Assembly (NCBI GenBank): GCA_029204225.1
Contig: CM055097.1
Coordinates: 1,719,414-1,783,413, forward strand
Reading direction: 5' to 3'
Length of the DNA stretch: 64,000 bases
From: Diphasiastrum complanatum
Taxonomy: Eukaryota; Streptophyta; Lycopodiopsida; Lycopodiales; Lycopodiaceae
Part shown: one piece after another, positions 1 through 10,250 of the stretch
Layout: each line of letters starts with the position of its first letter
How positions within the stretch are numbered: position 1 is the stretch's first letter
Translations under genes and position numbers: made by a program
Notes under the pieces: model-generated
The model's database searches: none
Told to the model about the DNA's origin: nothing
Seen by the model: only the letters and a program-made list of their open reading frames with translations

Positions 1-701
1 AACAAAAAAAACGTATTTGAACGGATGCTTAGCTTAACCTTAGCTAATCAATCTTGTGATATGATCCAGCATGATATATGTATTGGATCAGAGACAGAGA
101 GATATACAGATATAGAGAATCATGAACGCAACATTCAGTGAGGTGCATATCTCTCATGCCGACGCGCTGATCTGGGAAACAAACAGCGCTCAAGGAAGAA
201 CTAATGTACACTCGATTTTTTACAATGTGGACGAGTTACATCTTCTCTGCTCAATGTGCAAACTATGAATGTTGTGATGCTTGTTCAATTTTTCAGTAGA
301 TATGTTTCCGCTGTCATTAGACATTGTCTGTTGTTTCCGACAGATCGGCTCCATCTGAGCTCTAAACCGGAAACGTCGCCTAATCAGGAACGCTTGGATT
401 TCAACAGGGCAAGAGAAACTACTTTTCCATCCTACCTCTTCAATGCTTGAATGCTACTCCTCAAGATTGTCTCCAAAACTCGCCTCGAATCAAATGTGAG
501 AAAACAAGCAAAACTTGCTAATTTGATCTGGTAGATAAGAAATGACTTGAAGCCTAAACACCTTTTGATCAGATCCTACAAGAACTCAATTTGATCAATA
601 CTAGGAGATACAAATCATAAATAATTATAAAGAATCAATCAATGCTTGAATTGATCAAAATATATGATGCTAGTGAATCAAATAACAAGGCTCTGATACC
701 A

Positions 702-1319
702 TGTTGAAAATGCAGCAAAAAGACTTTAATAAATGTTTGAAATGATGGATAAATCACCTTGAATGGATCCAATTGAGATCCTATGGCAAAAACACCAACC
801 AATTTAGTGTTTCCTAGTTTCACCTTGGCTTGAACTCTACTTTATGGCTCAAATTCTTGCAATATCCTTCACACGTGTGAAAGTACGGACTGCCACAGGA
901 AGAGTACAATACCTTAACTTGCTAATCAATCCCACAATTGCAAAGCACTCAACACAAATAGCAAATATCAAGCATATGGATCGCCAACAACATTGGTAGA
1001 TGGAAAACCAAACTTTTACTCATAATGAACCCTAACATCCAACCTAATTGATCATTGGATCCACCCTAATTAGGGGTCTTGATCTCAAGATCCAAAAACG
1101 ATGAAAAACATGCTATTTTTTGATGCTATTTTCTCTCTACCCTATCTAAGCACTTTTCGGCCTTATTTCAAAGGTGCCATTACAAAGTAGGATGTATAAT
1201 AAGCTTTGGAAAAGAATCCTATGCGATTTGGCACGCGTGGCATTCAATGGCCATCTTGCCAATTACAATACATATGACCAAAATTGGTCCAAACTAGCTT
1301 GTGAATTTTAACATCAACA
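702..1319 (-). repeat. copia LTR, minus orientation, with primer-binding site at 690-701
   Basis: Positions 690-701 read GCTCTGATACCA, the reverse complement of TGGTATCAGAGC, the plant initiator-Met tRNA primer site used by many Ty1/copia elements. It directly abuts a block that begins TGTTGA and ends TCAACA, the 6-bp inverted ends expected of a copia LTR of about 618 bp. The element therefore reads on the minus strand and its body lies to the left. Positions 1-689 look like untranslated leader: I see no gag there and the rest is outside the window. The right LTR edge was chosen only from the inverted termini. Confidence 0.6.
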
Positions 1320-1439
1320 ACCGACGATTATTTGAAGATCTGCTTAAATTTGACAAAAACTTGATCGATATATCCCTCATGCATTCATCTGTCTTGATGA
1401 ACTTGTCTCGGTTGCAAAAACTTTGTCTAGTTCAAATGC

Positions 1440-2650
1440 AGACAACTAGCATAAAGCCATAAATGCTGAGTGCAATTCTTTGGTGAAGAACAAGACATGG
1501 AGTCTTGTTGACCTCCTCCGAATGCGAAGATCATCAACACAAAGTGGATCTTCAAATTAAAGCTTGACCCAAATGGATCTATATCTAGATGGAAAGCTCA
1601 ACTAGTGGTGAAATACTATGAACAAATCTAGTACAAAATAGATTACACCGAGACCTTCAGTCTGGTGGTAAAACACCAATCTATTCAAACATTACTGGGT
1701 ATCGCAGCTGCAAAAGATCTCGACATTCAATAGATGGATGTTTAGACAACATTGCTTACTGGATACATACTAGAGGACATCTATATCTATCAACTGGAAG
1801 GTCATGTCCTTCAAGGTCAAGAGCATAAGGTATGCAAGTTGCATAAAGCTCTCTACGGGCTAAAGCAAGTTCCAAGGGCCTGGTTCGATAGAAAAAATCA
1901 AATCTTGTTGCAACATCAATTTACTTCTAGTTCTATAGATTCGAATGTGTATCTCAAGTACATAGACTCAAGCCATGTTATAATAGCGTTATATGTTGAT
2001 GAATCATTGATCATCAGTAATTCAAATCAGCTGTTGCATGAGACGAAACCTGTACTATCGAAAGAATTTGAAATGATTCATTTGGAGACAATACACTACC
2101 TACTCGGCATGGAGATCATGAGAGACAGAACAAGCAGAACAATCGCTATAAGCCAGAAAATGTATTTAACCAATGTACTCCACATGTATGGCATGGAAGC
2201 TTTTAAGTCGATAGACTCACCCATGGATCCATGATTTAAGCTATCGAAGGACATGTGCCAGAAGACTGAGCAAGAAAATGAGGATGTGCAAATACCCCTA
2301 TCAATAGATCATTGTTCGATCATGTATGTCATGATCTGCACACAACTTGATCTAGCATACACAGCCAGCACATTGTCGCAGTATATGTTGAATTCAGGCC
2401 GGGCCACATTGGAAATGTGTGCAAAGATAATTGAGGTCCATACAAGCCACGAAGCACTATGCTTTGTGCTATGATGAAAATATAGAGGATGCACTAATTA
2501 CAAAAGCCTATTTTTCAGATTGGGCTGGAGATATGGATACCAAAAAATCCACCTCTGGCTATCTACGCTTTTTGAAAGAGGACCCATTTCATGGAACAAT
2601 TGAATGTAGAAATGCATTTCTTTGTCCTCCACCATTAGAGAAAATTAGAG
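1440..2650 (+). pseudogene. Ty1/copia reverse transcriptase/RNase H remnant
   Basis: Translated pieces follow the order of a copia RT domain: a KWIFKLKLDPNGS-like segment near 1540, the ETF...VVKHQSI region near 1650, LHKALYGLKQVPRAWF near 1840-1885, a YVDE variant of the catalytic YVDD box near 1993, then a DWAGDMDTKKSTSGY-like RNase H block near 2515-2570. Several stops and frame changes break it, and the YVDD aspartate pair has become DE. The longest open stretch is 1752-2234. There is no gag or integrase beside it and no LTR in matching orientation, so this is a dead fragment. Confidence 0.85.
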
Positions 2651-3429
2651 CCCGACGAGGGCCTTTAAAAAAGATGATTTTTCATTTTTTTTTTCTGATT
2701 TGCGTTGCCATGTGGACCAATAGAAACCCTGATATCAGGCTTCCACATAACGTAGCTTTTCTCAAATATAAATAAAATGAAAACTTTTTAAATATATAAA
2801 TGTTTTGTCGGGCAGCATGTAGAAATGCTATTGGATGTTAAGACCCGCCCTTCCAGCTCATCACTGTCTGAAGAGGCCTAACCAAATCAAAAAATGAATA
2901 TGACAGGAGGCTATGCAGGGTTAAATTGAGTAAATCGATGTAAAGTTAATGTGAATAACTCGTACAATCATGGTTTACAAGGTTAACTAGAGTTAACTCA
3001 TAGCGCCAAAAAGTTCAATGTTTCAAATTTTTTCATACACAATTTCATATTCATAGCTTCTGCACATAATGAATGGCGCCATCAAGGAAACCATGCTCCT
3101 CAATTGATTCTGTGCTTCTCTTCAATGAGAAAGATGGCAATGGACTATGGGTGCCAAGAAAATATTCAAGAAACTCTCTGATGCATCCATCATCAAAAGG
3201 AACATTTCAAAAAAGCAAAAAGACAAAACTATCATTTTGATCTCATTGGAAATCAATTATCAATTTCAGAACATCATCAGGAGGAAAATCTATATCTGAA
3301 ATATTGGTCCACCAACGTGTGTATATGCATTTAGAGATAAATGTGCAAGGACAAAATCGTTATGATCACAGAAAAAACAACTGTGAGTACTGATATATTT
3401 CTTGTACTTTTATTTCTTTCATTCTGATT
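2651..3429. other. non-coding stretch, nothing recognised
   Basis: AT-rich sequence with no convincing coding frame, RNA gene or clear repeat boundary. It separates the copia RNase H remnant from the unidentified coding islands that follow. Confidence 0.5.
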
Positions 3430-4370
3430 TTTTTTAAAGAGCTAATACAATCATTCTTCTCTTGTAGATTATATCCATTCAATGTAAATGAATGGGAGCT
3501 AGCTGGATCTCTTGTAGGTGTATTAGATGTAGTGCACACGGATATTGGACAGTTGCAATATAAAAGTAAAACTGCTAAAGACCTTGCCTCCATGTACATT
3601 CCGGATTTAAAAGAGTCCAATCGATTTCACTACATAGTTTTACAATTGATGAATGAATGTTGCAGTTTCAGAATCATTTTGTTGCAAAAAACTGTATAAT
3701 GACGTAAAAAATTTGTTAAAGATAAGTACAGGCTCAAAAATAGTCCGATTAAGTTGGATTGTTGCTTTGAATATATTTGTGGATTTTTTTTCAAGTGTCA
3801 ATGTACACAAAACTCCAACTACGTTTGTATGTAAAAATTTGTTGGATGGTTTATTATCTGAGCAGGCTAGGATAAAAAATCAAATGAAGTTTTAGAATGC
3901 AAAATCAAAATGTCTTCCATGTGCTTTTGTTATCAAATAGAAAAACAAACGTTGAGCCGTTGCTTCCACTACCAAAGATGGAAAATGATTAAAAATAAAT
4001 GGGTGCCACTTGATCAAGAGATTGAAGAAAATGGACACTTCAATGAGCAAAAGAATATTGACATAATTTACAATGGACTTCTGACTTGTATGGAGGTTGA
4101 GGAATATTGGAGTTTGAATTACATCAGACAGGAGCTATTGCTACTACAATATGATACTGTCATACTTCAAATTCCTTTCCAATGGAAAGCTAGTAAGTAA
4201 CTGCAAATATTTTATTCCACTTAAATAGCTTGGTTCAAAGTCAGTTATATAATAGCTATTCTAAATGCAATATAATTTGTGTCACTTTTTTGCAGGTACG
4301 TAAAAGACATGAGATTGAGATCAAATGTAGAGATATTGATGGAACTATCCAAATAGTGGAGGAACATTGA
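3430..4370 (+). pseudogene. unidentified decayed coding islands
   Basis: Two stretches look protein-coding by composition. About 3460-3660 contains NEWELAGSLVGVLDVVHTD- and FHYIVLQLMNEC-like residues; 3900-4200 is rich in charged residues and contains NKWVPLDQEIEENG. The second ends near GCTAGTAAGT and is followed near 4293 by TTTTTTGCAG, so a donor/acceptor pair and a small final piece ending about 4370 are possible. Stops and frame changes interrupt the islands. I do not recognise the protein. It could be a lost host gene or part of a large DNA transposon. Confidence 0.3.
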
Positions 4371-4629
4371 AACTTATTATAAAAAATACAAGTCCATCAT
4401 CATCATTGAATTAAAAAAGAGGTAGATATTTATTTTTGTCAATTTAGAAATTGCAATACAATACTATTCTAAAGACACAACTTGATTGTAATAATCCATA
4501 TTCATACCAATAAAGATCCCAAAAATGGGTTGTGTAAATGTAAGATTGTATATATTTTTTGATTGTAATACATACATGTATATGTATACTTGAAATTTTA
4601 TAAAATTATCAGTATCTATTCAACATTTT

Positions 4630-4930
4630 TTTCCTATACAAAGAGAAGCTTCTAAAATTGCTTCTTTCAGTGCTATTTTAGTACGAGGAGGTCCAAAAAC
4701 TACAACCTCTTTTTATGTTATTTCTCCTTCCTCTTAATTGGGGAGGATTTTAATTCCCCGCTGATCGTATATTATAATATATGCATCTTGTGCAATTTGG
4801 AAGGCTGTTAGAGTAGGAGTAGCTTTCTTTTTCCCACCTTTGGGGCTCTCAATTTTAGGATCAAAACTTTTTTGAAAATGATTTTGAAGAAATAAAAATT
4901 TAGATGACAAGAATATCAAATGAATTGTTT
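4630..4930 (-). pseudogene. unidentified coding-like island
   Basis: On the minus strand a frame from about 4919 reads through a segment containing SPKGGKKKATPTLTAFQIAQ and YDQRGIKILPN. After stops it continues with a KEVVVFGPPRTKIALKEAI-like stretch to about 4640. The composition is protein-like but I recognise no family. It lies head to head with the islands at 3.4-4.4 kb and upstream of nothing recognisable. Confidence 0.25.
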
Positions 4931-5389
4931 TGCCAATACCAAAGTAGAGAAAATGGTACTACCTTATCAATATCAACGTCTATTTGTAGATTATACCATC
5001 CAAAAAATGGCTGTGTTGTACAACACAAACCATGCACAACTGAAAGAATCATTGTACTATACATACTGCAAACATTGAAAGAAAACTATTAACATTATGA
5101 AAAATATTTTATGCACAAAAGGATTAAAACTGAAATCCAAGAAGATATTAATTAGCAAAAATATCTACCTGAACAGATTTTATTTTTATTTCGCCAATAG
5201 ATATGGCAGTTGTTGTTGGAGAAATGAGAGGATCAGTCTGTTCAATTCTCTCAATGCGTGCACTACTGCTAACTTAGAACACAAGAACATAATAATTTTA
5301 GAGCTTTTAATGCGCGGTGGTACCGGAAGCAATGAGCAGACAACCAGACAAATCAATCAGATGGCCAGACAGAACATAGAAAAGTGTTG

Positions 5390-5610
5390 TAGTATTGACA
5401 TGAACCTGAATGTAGAACCAAACAGAGCTATAATCATATTAAGTATAACGAAATATACAGGTGAATAATTCAACTGAGCACAAAACAATAGCGAACATAG
5501 CCGCGTGCTTTACAAGGCTAATGACAATCTGTAAAGGTTATGAACCTATTACTGACAATCTGTCTGAAAGAAATAATCAATGCGTGAAAGCATCTCCAAT
5601 GTCTGTCTCA
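5390..5610 (-). repeat. fragment of a copia LTR family shared with 20.2 and 52 kb
   Basis: This block resembles 20220-20430 and 51960-52185 in the same order: a TTAAGTATA..AAATACA segment, then GTTGAGCACAAGACAAT-like, CGTGCT..ACAAAGCTAA and CCTATTACTGACAAT words. The 52-kb copy lies inside the LTR of the minus-strand copia element, so this is an orphan LTR fragment of that family, read on the minus strand. I give no identity value because no alignment was run. Confidence 0.5.
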
Positions 5611-5738
5611 ATGCGTCTGCAAAAAATTTCGAATGATTTTGTTCAGCCTCTTCTTTTTTGCAATTCTCGTGCAATCCTCATGTATTGCACATACATGACC
5701 ACAAACCAATCCACAATCATCTGCCATGCATCAATGAA

Positions 5739-6701
5739 TTAGTGTGAGCAATCATATGCTAAAATGACATGATCAAAATATAGATAATATACCTTCGCTA
5801 GACAAATTTTCTGTGTGATGATCATCTTCTGGAAGGTGGTCCTCTCCAGTATCACTATCATCTTCATTATGATTATGTGATGGATAATCATCGGAATCGC
5901 CATGTGCTTCAGCCTGCCCAGCTGCATAGTCCAACCTTTTTTGGCTTCTCGTCTTTTTTTTTGTGTTGTCTTCCTCGGTTTTTTTTTTTTTTTATGCTGA
6001 GGCTTCATGGATTGGAGGTAACACGGATTTACCTTTGTGCCTAGCTTCCCATCACGGAACATCTCGGCCACCAAGAACTTTGGCATTTTATATGATGGTG
6101 CCTTGAGGGCATATTCAGATGCTGATTTTGCAGGTGATAAAGTGGATAGGAGGTCCACAAGTGCTTTTGTTACCTTTCTTTGAAATGGCATAGTGTCTTG
6201 GCTTTCCAAAAGCAAGATCCTCACATGAATGCCTATCACCTTTCGGGTAGTCGACCACCAGGGACATTTCCTAAGCTCCCATGCACTGATGTCGTAATCT
6301 TTCCACTCAAGAGGATACAACGAAGATCAACCATCTATGTGTATTTAATCTTCAATCTCTACTGGAAGACCTTTGATTACTCGATCATCTATAAGAGAAA
6401 ACAACCATATGTTTGTGGACAGTAGTTTGTAAGCATTTTACATGTTTGCAAAAGAATTAAAACCAACAATGTTTCTTACAAAAAGTTCATAATACCAGTA
6501 CGTCAATCTCCTGGCACGAAACTGGAGTTGTGGTTGCTTGTCAAGTGTGGCAAAATTTTTCATGTCTCTCTGGAGATCTCCAAAAGCACATGTGAAATGC
6601 AACTGTCTTTGTCTCCTACAGAAGCTTCCTGCAGTGCCCGGTAGATGGTCACCATCCTCTGTTGTCAAGACGTCAATGATGGTGCTAGCCTCAAGCACCA
6701 T
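5739..6701 (-). pseudogene. unidentified decayed ORF with Lys-rich tract
   Basis: On the minus strand an open frame of 193 codons covers 6320-5739. It contains YPLEWKDYDISAWELRKCPW and a poly-Lys/Arg tract encoded by a T-run near 5975-5990. Upstream, 6701-6438 holds a second open stretch containing RQRQLHFTCAFGDLQRDMKN. Between them the same reading resumes piecewise, with stops. The order suggests one decayed protein, possibly of a large DNA transposon, but I know of no matching family. Treat any function as unknown. Confidence 0.3.
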
Positions 6702-6722
6702 TTGATACCAATATGTCTCTCA

Positions 6723-7546
6723 TTTAGATGTGCATAGTTTCTCTCATGTATCTAATGGAGGTGCAAAGGTGTGTGTATCATTTAAAGATGATCATTCAAG
6801 ATATGCTTGGATCTATCTTTTGCCTATGAAGAGTATGGTGTTTGATTCCTTTGTGAAGTTCAAAACTCTAGCTGAAAATCAACTTACCACTAAGATCAAA
6901 GTATTAAGATGTGATAATGGAGGAGAGTACATCTCCAATAAGATGATAGAGTTTTGTAAATCTAATGACATTAAGAGGGAGTTAACTTGTCCTTATACCC
7001 CTCAACAAAATGGAGTGGCCGAGAGAGAAAATAGATCTCTTTATGAGTGTGCTAAGGCCTTGAGGCTAGATGTCTCTCTTCCAAAACCATTTTGGGGTGA
7101 AGCCATTACATGTTCTAATTTTTTGTGTAATAGGTTTCCAAACAAAGCCATCAGAGGGATCACATCATATGAAGCTCTATATGGTAAGAGGCTGAATTTC
7201 AAAGATTTGAAAATCTTTAAATCTCCTTGCTATGTTCACCAATCTTTGGAAACAAGGCAAAAGGATGATGCTACATCACACAAAGGGATATAGAGTCTTC
7301 AATCCCATCACTAAAAAAATCATAGTGATTAGAGATGTTTTATTTGATGAAGGACATGGTTCTCAAGTGAATGAAAGTGCGTGTAATCATCTTGATTCCA
7401 AGGATATTGCTAGGATTGAGGAGGAGCAATCAAATGATGAAGATCTTGAGGATCCGCCTCAAGACTCGAGAGCTCCAAGGAGGTCTTCAAGGGCAAGGGC
7501 CGAGCCATCAAGGCTCACATATGCTGCAATAGAGGTTCATTTATGA
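6723..7546 (+). pseudogene. Ty1/copia integrase remnant
   Basis: The frame 6730-7293 shows the copia integrase core: a DDHSRYAWIYLL segment, CDNGGEYIS with the second catalytic Asp, and PYTPQQNGVAERENRS with the catalytic Glu. It continues into the NRFPNKAIRGITSYEAL linker. A frame change near 7235-7290 shifts to a second frame through 7546, carrying the VFNPITKKIIVIRDVLFDE and SRLTYAAIE linker that normally precedes the RT. The first catalytic Asp region and everything downstream of the linker are missing. It resembles the integrase at 26 kb. Confidence 0.85.
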
Positions 7547-10000
7547 TCCTATTTACTGAACTTTCAATATGGGGGGAGGGGGTTCTCTAGTGTTCTTAGG
7601 GCCTTGGTGAGGTAGGTCCTATGGAATTCAACGAATTGGACCCTAGCTCATGGAGATGGCTATCATTTGAGGCCTCTAGATGGGACTAAATGTGTCAATC
7701 AAGTGCTCAAAGTCAAGTGCTCAACATCATGAGACCTCATGGTACAACTCAAGATTTCAACTGCTCACGTAATCAGTTTTGCAAGGTTATTTTCTTGTTT
7801 AAAAGGAGATATTAGGTTGATTAGAAGGAGTCTTAAGAGGAGACTCAATGTGTGGTTGTCATAGTCTCTATTAAGAGGGTTTGGGTTTTTCTTTGGCATT
7901 TGGCCTCAAAATTCTAGCCACTTGGACATTTTTCATGGCTTTCAATTGAAGATTTAGGCTTGCTCACTTTAGATCCAAAACTAGCAAGCTAGACAACTAG
8001 AAAATGGATACAATCACATCAACATTCAAAGGTGTGGAGAACACCAAAACTAGGTTAAAATGAAATGTTAAACACCCATCAAGAATTATATGGACAAGTC
8101 CCAAGCTATCTCAATACTAGCTTCACTACATACAAGATATGAAAGAAAGGTACAAATCACTTTTGGTATCTACAAACAAAAGAGAATTTTTCTACTTGAT
8201 ACTAATGAATGAAAATAACTCAGGTTAGATTTAGGTTGCTTAGATTCAATGTATATAGTTCACATCCGAACCACCATCTCTCCTCCACTATTAGCCATAC
8301 ATCTAACCAACGGTCTAGATCTCATATGAAAGCGTGCACTGATAGGAAATAACTCATGTGCTATGTTAAATTTCGGATTCCATCTAGAAAACTCATTGAA
8401 ATATGGAGGAGGGACCAAAATTATGACTTGTCCAGTAGGCTACCAAAGCTGATATTTGGCCTAAAGTGACATTTAAGCCCAATTTGGCTCATGTGGCAAA
8501 TAGCTCTATTTCCAACCTTGTTTGCCCATTTGAGAACATGCAAATGTAGGGTTGAGGCCTACATTTGACATAGGCTCGAGGCCTATACTTGAATTAGGCA
8601 TATAGTTTCATAGATCGTGGTATTGTCTAGTATGACCCCTTGACTCAAGTGCCATAATGATGTTGTATCACAAGTTCATAAAAACTTCCATATTACTAAA
8701 ATATTTCTTATTAGTTTTCCCTATCAATTGTAGGATGGAAATGGTTGACTTGTGCTTACTCTTAAGATCACTACAAGCATTTAGAGGGTACTAGCAATAT
8801 TAGAATCATTAAGGAGGGAACTCTTCATTATAAACATAATTGTTCTTCTTAGGCTAGGGCTATCTAAGGGCAGACTTCAATTCACTAGCCATTTGAGGAT
8901 CATTAAGGAGACAACCAATTATTACATAAACAGTTGTTCTTTTTTTTTCGGAGCTATAAGAAAAGCAACATCTTGTAGCATCAAAGATTGATGCGAGAGA
9001 GAACAAAAACCAAGACTTAATGTTTATTCAAATGAATCCATGAAACAATGTTGAAAAAAAAAATACAGTTTAATTTAGTACATTAGAAAATATTTTTCAT
9101 TTTTATCTAAATCCCCCCTCCCCTTCCCCCCCCCTCCAAAAAAAAAAAAAAAAAAACATCACTAAGTGCTAAATGAGATGCAAAGGAGGAATATACCTAA
9201 AACTCATATAATGAGCAAGGCCTAGGGCCATCATTTTGCTCCAAATACATATTAGGATCAACTTAAACAAGTAGCTTATTGTGTCTTATGGTAGAGAGGA
9301 GGGCTAAAAGTCACATCTCTCACTACTAGTGCATGGGGCATACATAATCAAAACTTGGAAACTGGGATAACTTTTTAGGATTGATCAACATCTTTAAGAG
9401 TAGGGAGGTTTTTGAAGATAAGAGTGAGATTTTTTATAAGAGGGTGATAAATTCCTACACCTTTGGATTCTTAGGAGCTAAGCATGGAATTCACTTGGAA
9501 AGACTTTTACTCATCAAGATTCGAAAGAACGCTTAGATCATTTGCAAATGCTTGGCAAGGGTGAACTCCCAAAGGAGAGAATGGAGGTGGCTTAATGGGG
9601 CTCTTGCAAAATGTGAGCGTTCCTTTTTCTCTCACGCGCACGTGCGCGCGCACACACACACAGACATGTTTCATAATTGGGTGGAAAGGAATGGTCTTAG
9701 AACTCAGGCCTCACAAATGTGAGTTGCAACTTGCAAGAGTCATGGGTTGAGACTTGCAAGAGTCATGGGTTGTGACTACATTTATAAATCAATAACATTT
9801 CTATATAATGCATCTCAGTATCAGGGCAATAAGCTATCTTTACAAGGCATAAGTTCATTCGGATGGACCCAAAACCCTAAGAGTGTGAATGTTTGATTTC
9901 AAGCAATGAGGGGGCCAAAAGTCACTCCATCAAGAGGAAACAAAGTAAATGAATAAAATGTGGGCTTTATTTATAAGGCGCAACACCTATTGAAGGGCTT
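7547..10000. other. non-coding intergenic stretch
   Basis: I see no supported gene in this 2.4 kb. It contains a C-run/A-run around 9113-9157, a short CA repeat at about 9650-9661, and an imperfect direct duplication of ACTTGCAAGAGTCATGGGTT around 9728-9770. It may be decayed 3' sequence of the copia fragment plus the promoter side of the eIF3i gene. A TATTTATAAGG word near 9968-9979 is a possible TATA element. Confidence 0.45.
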
Positions 10001-10068
10001 GCAACCACAAATGTGATATAAGCCTCGCAGGGCTCCTTTATGTCTTTATTAATAAACAGCCTTCGAGA

Positions 10069-10078
10069 TTTAGGGTTT
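10069..10078 (-). promoter_or_regulatory. telo-box (AAACCCTAAA on the minus strand) in the eIF3i leader
   Basis: Positions 10069-10078 read TTTAGGGTTT, about 170 bases before the eIF3i start codon. Telo-boxes of this type are common near the transcription start of plant ribosomal-protein and translation-factor genes, which fits the adjacent gene. The position just inside the presumed 5' leader is typical. The transcription start itself is not visible. Confidence 0.55.
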
Positions 10079-10250
10079 CGTTTTTGCAGAGCAGTATTCC
10101 CGATCCTCTATATTGTAGCGTGCGCTGCTCCTGCTTCTTCGTTCCGATCCTGTGTTGGAAGAAGCTCAGCAGATTCATCCTTTCTTTCTTGCGATCGCTT
10201 GCTGCTTGAGCTCAATTGTTTAGGTTCTCCAACGCACAAGCAGAGCAGCC

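Noticed and set aside
690-701. Possible tRNA-Met gene fragment
   Set aside because: Only the 12 bases matching the tRNA 3' end are present (also at 44886, 51502 and 59694), each adjacent to LTR ends, so these are primer-binding sites.
4734-4919. Plastid DNA insertion suggested by AT-rich coding-like sequence
   Set aside because: I could not match it to any plastid gene that I recognise; listed instead as an unidentified island.
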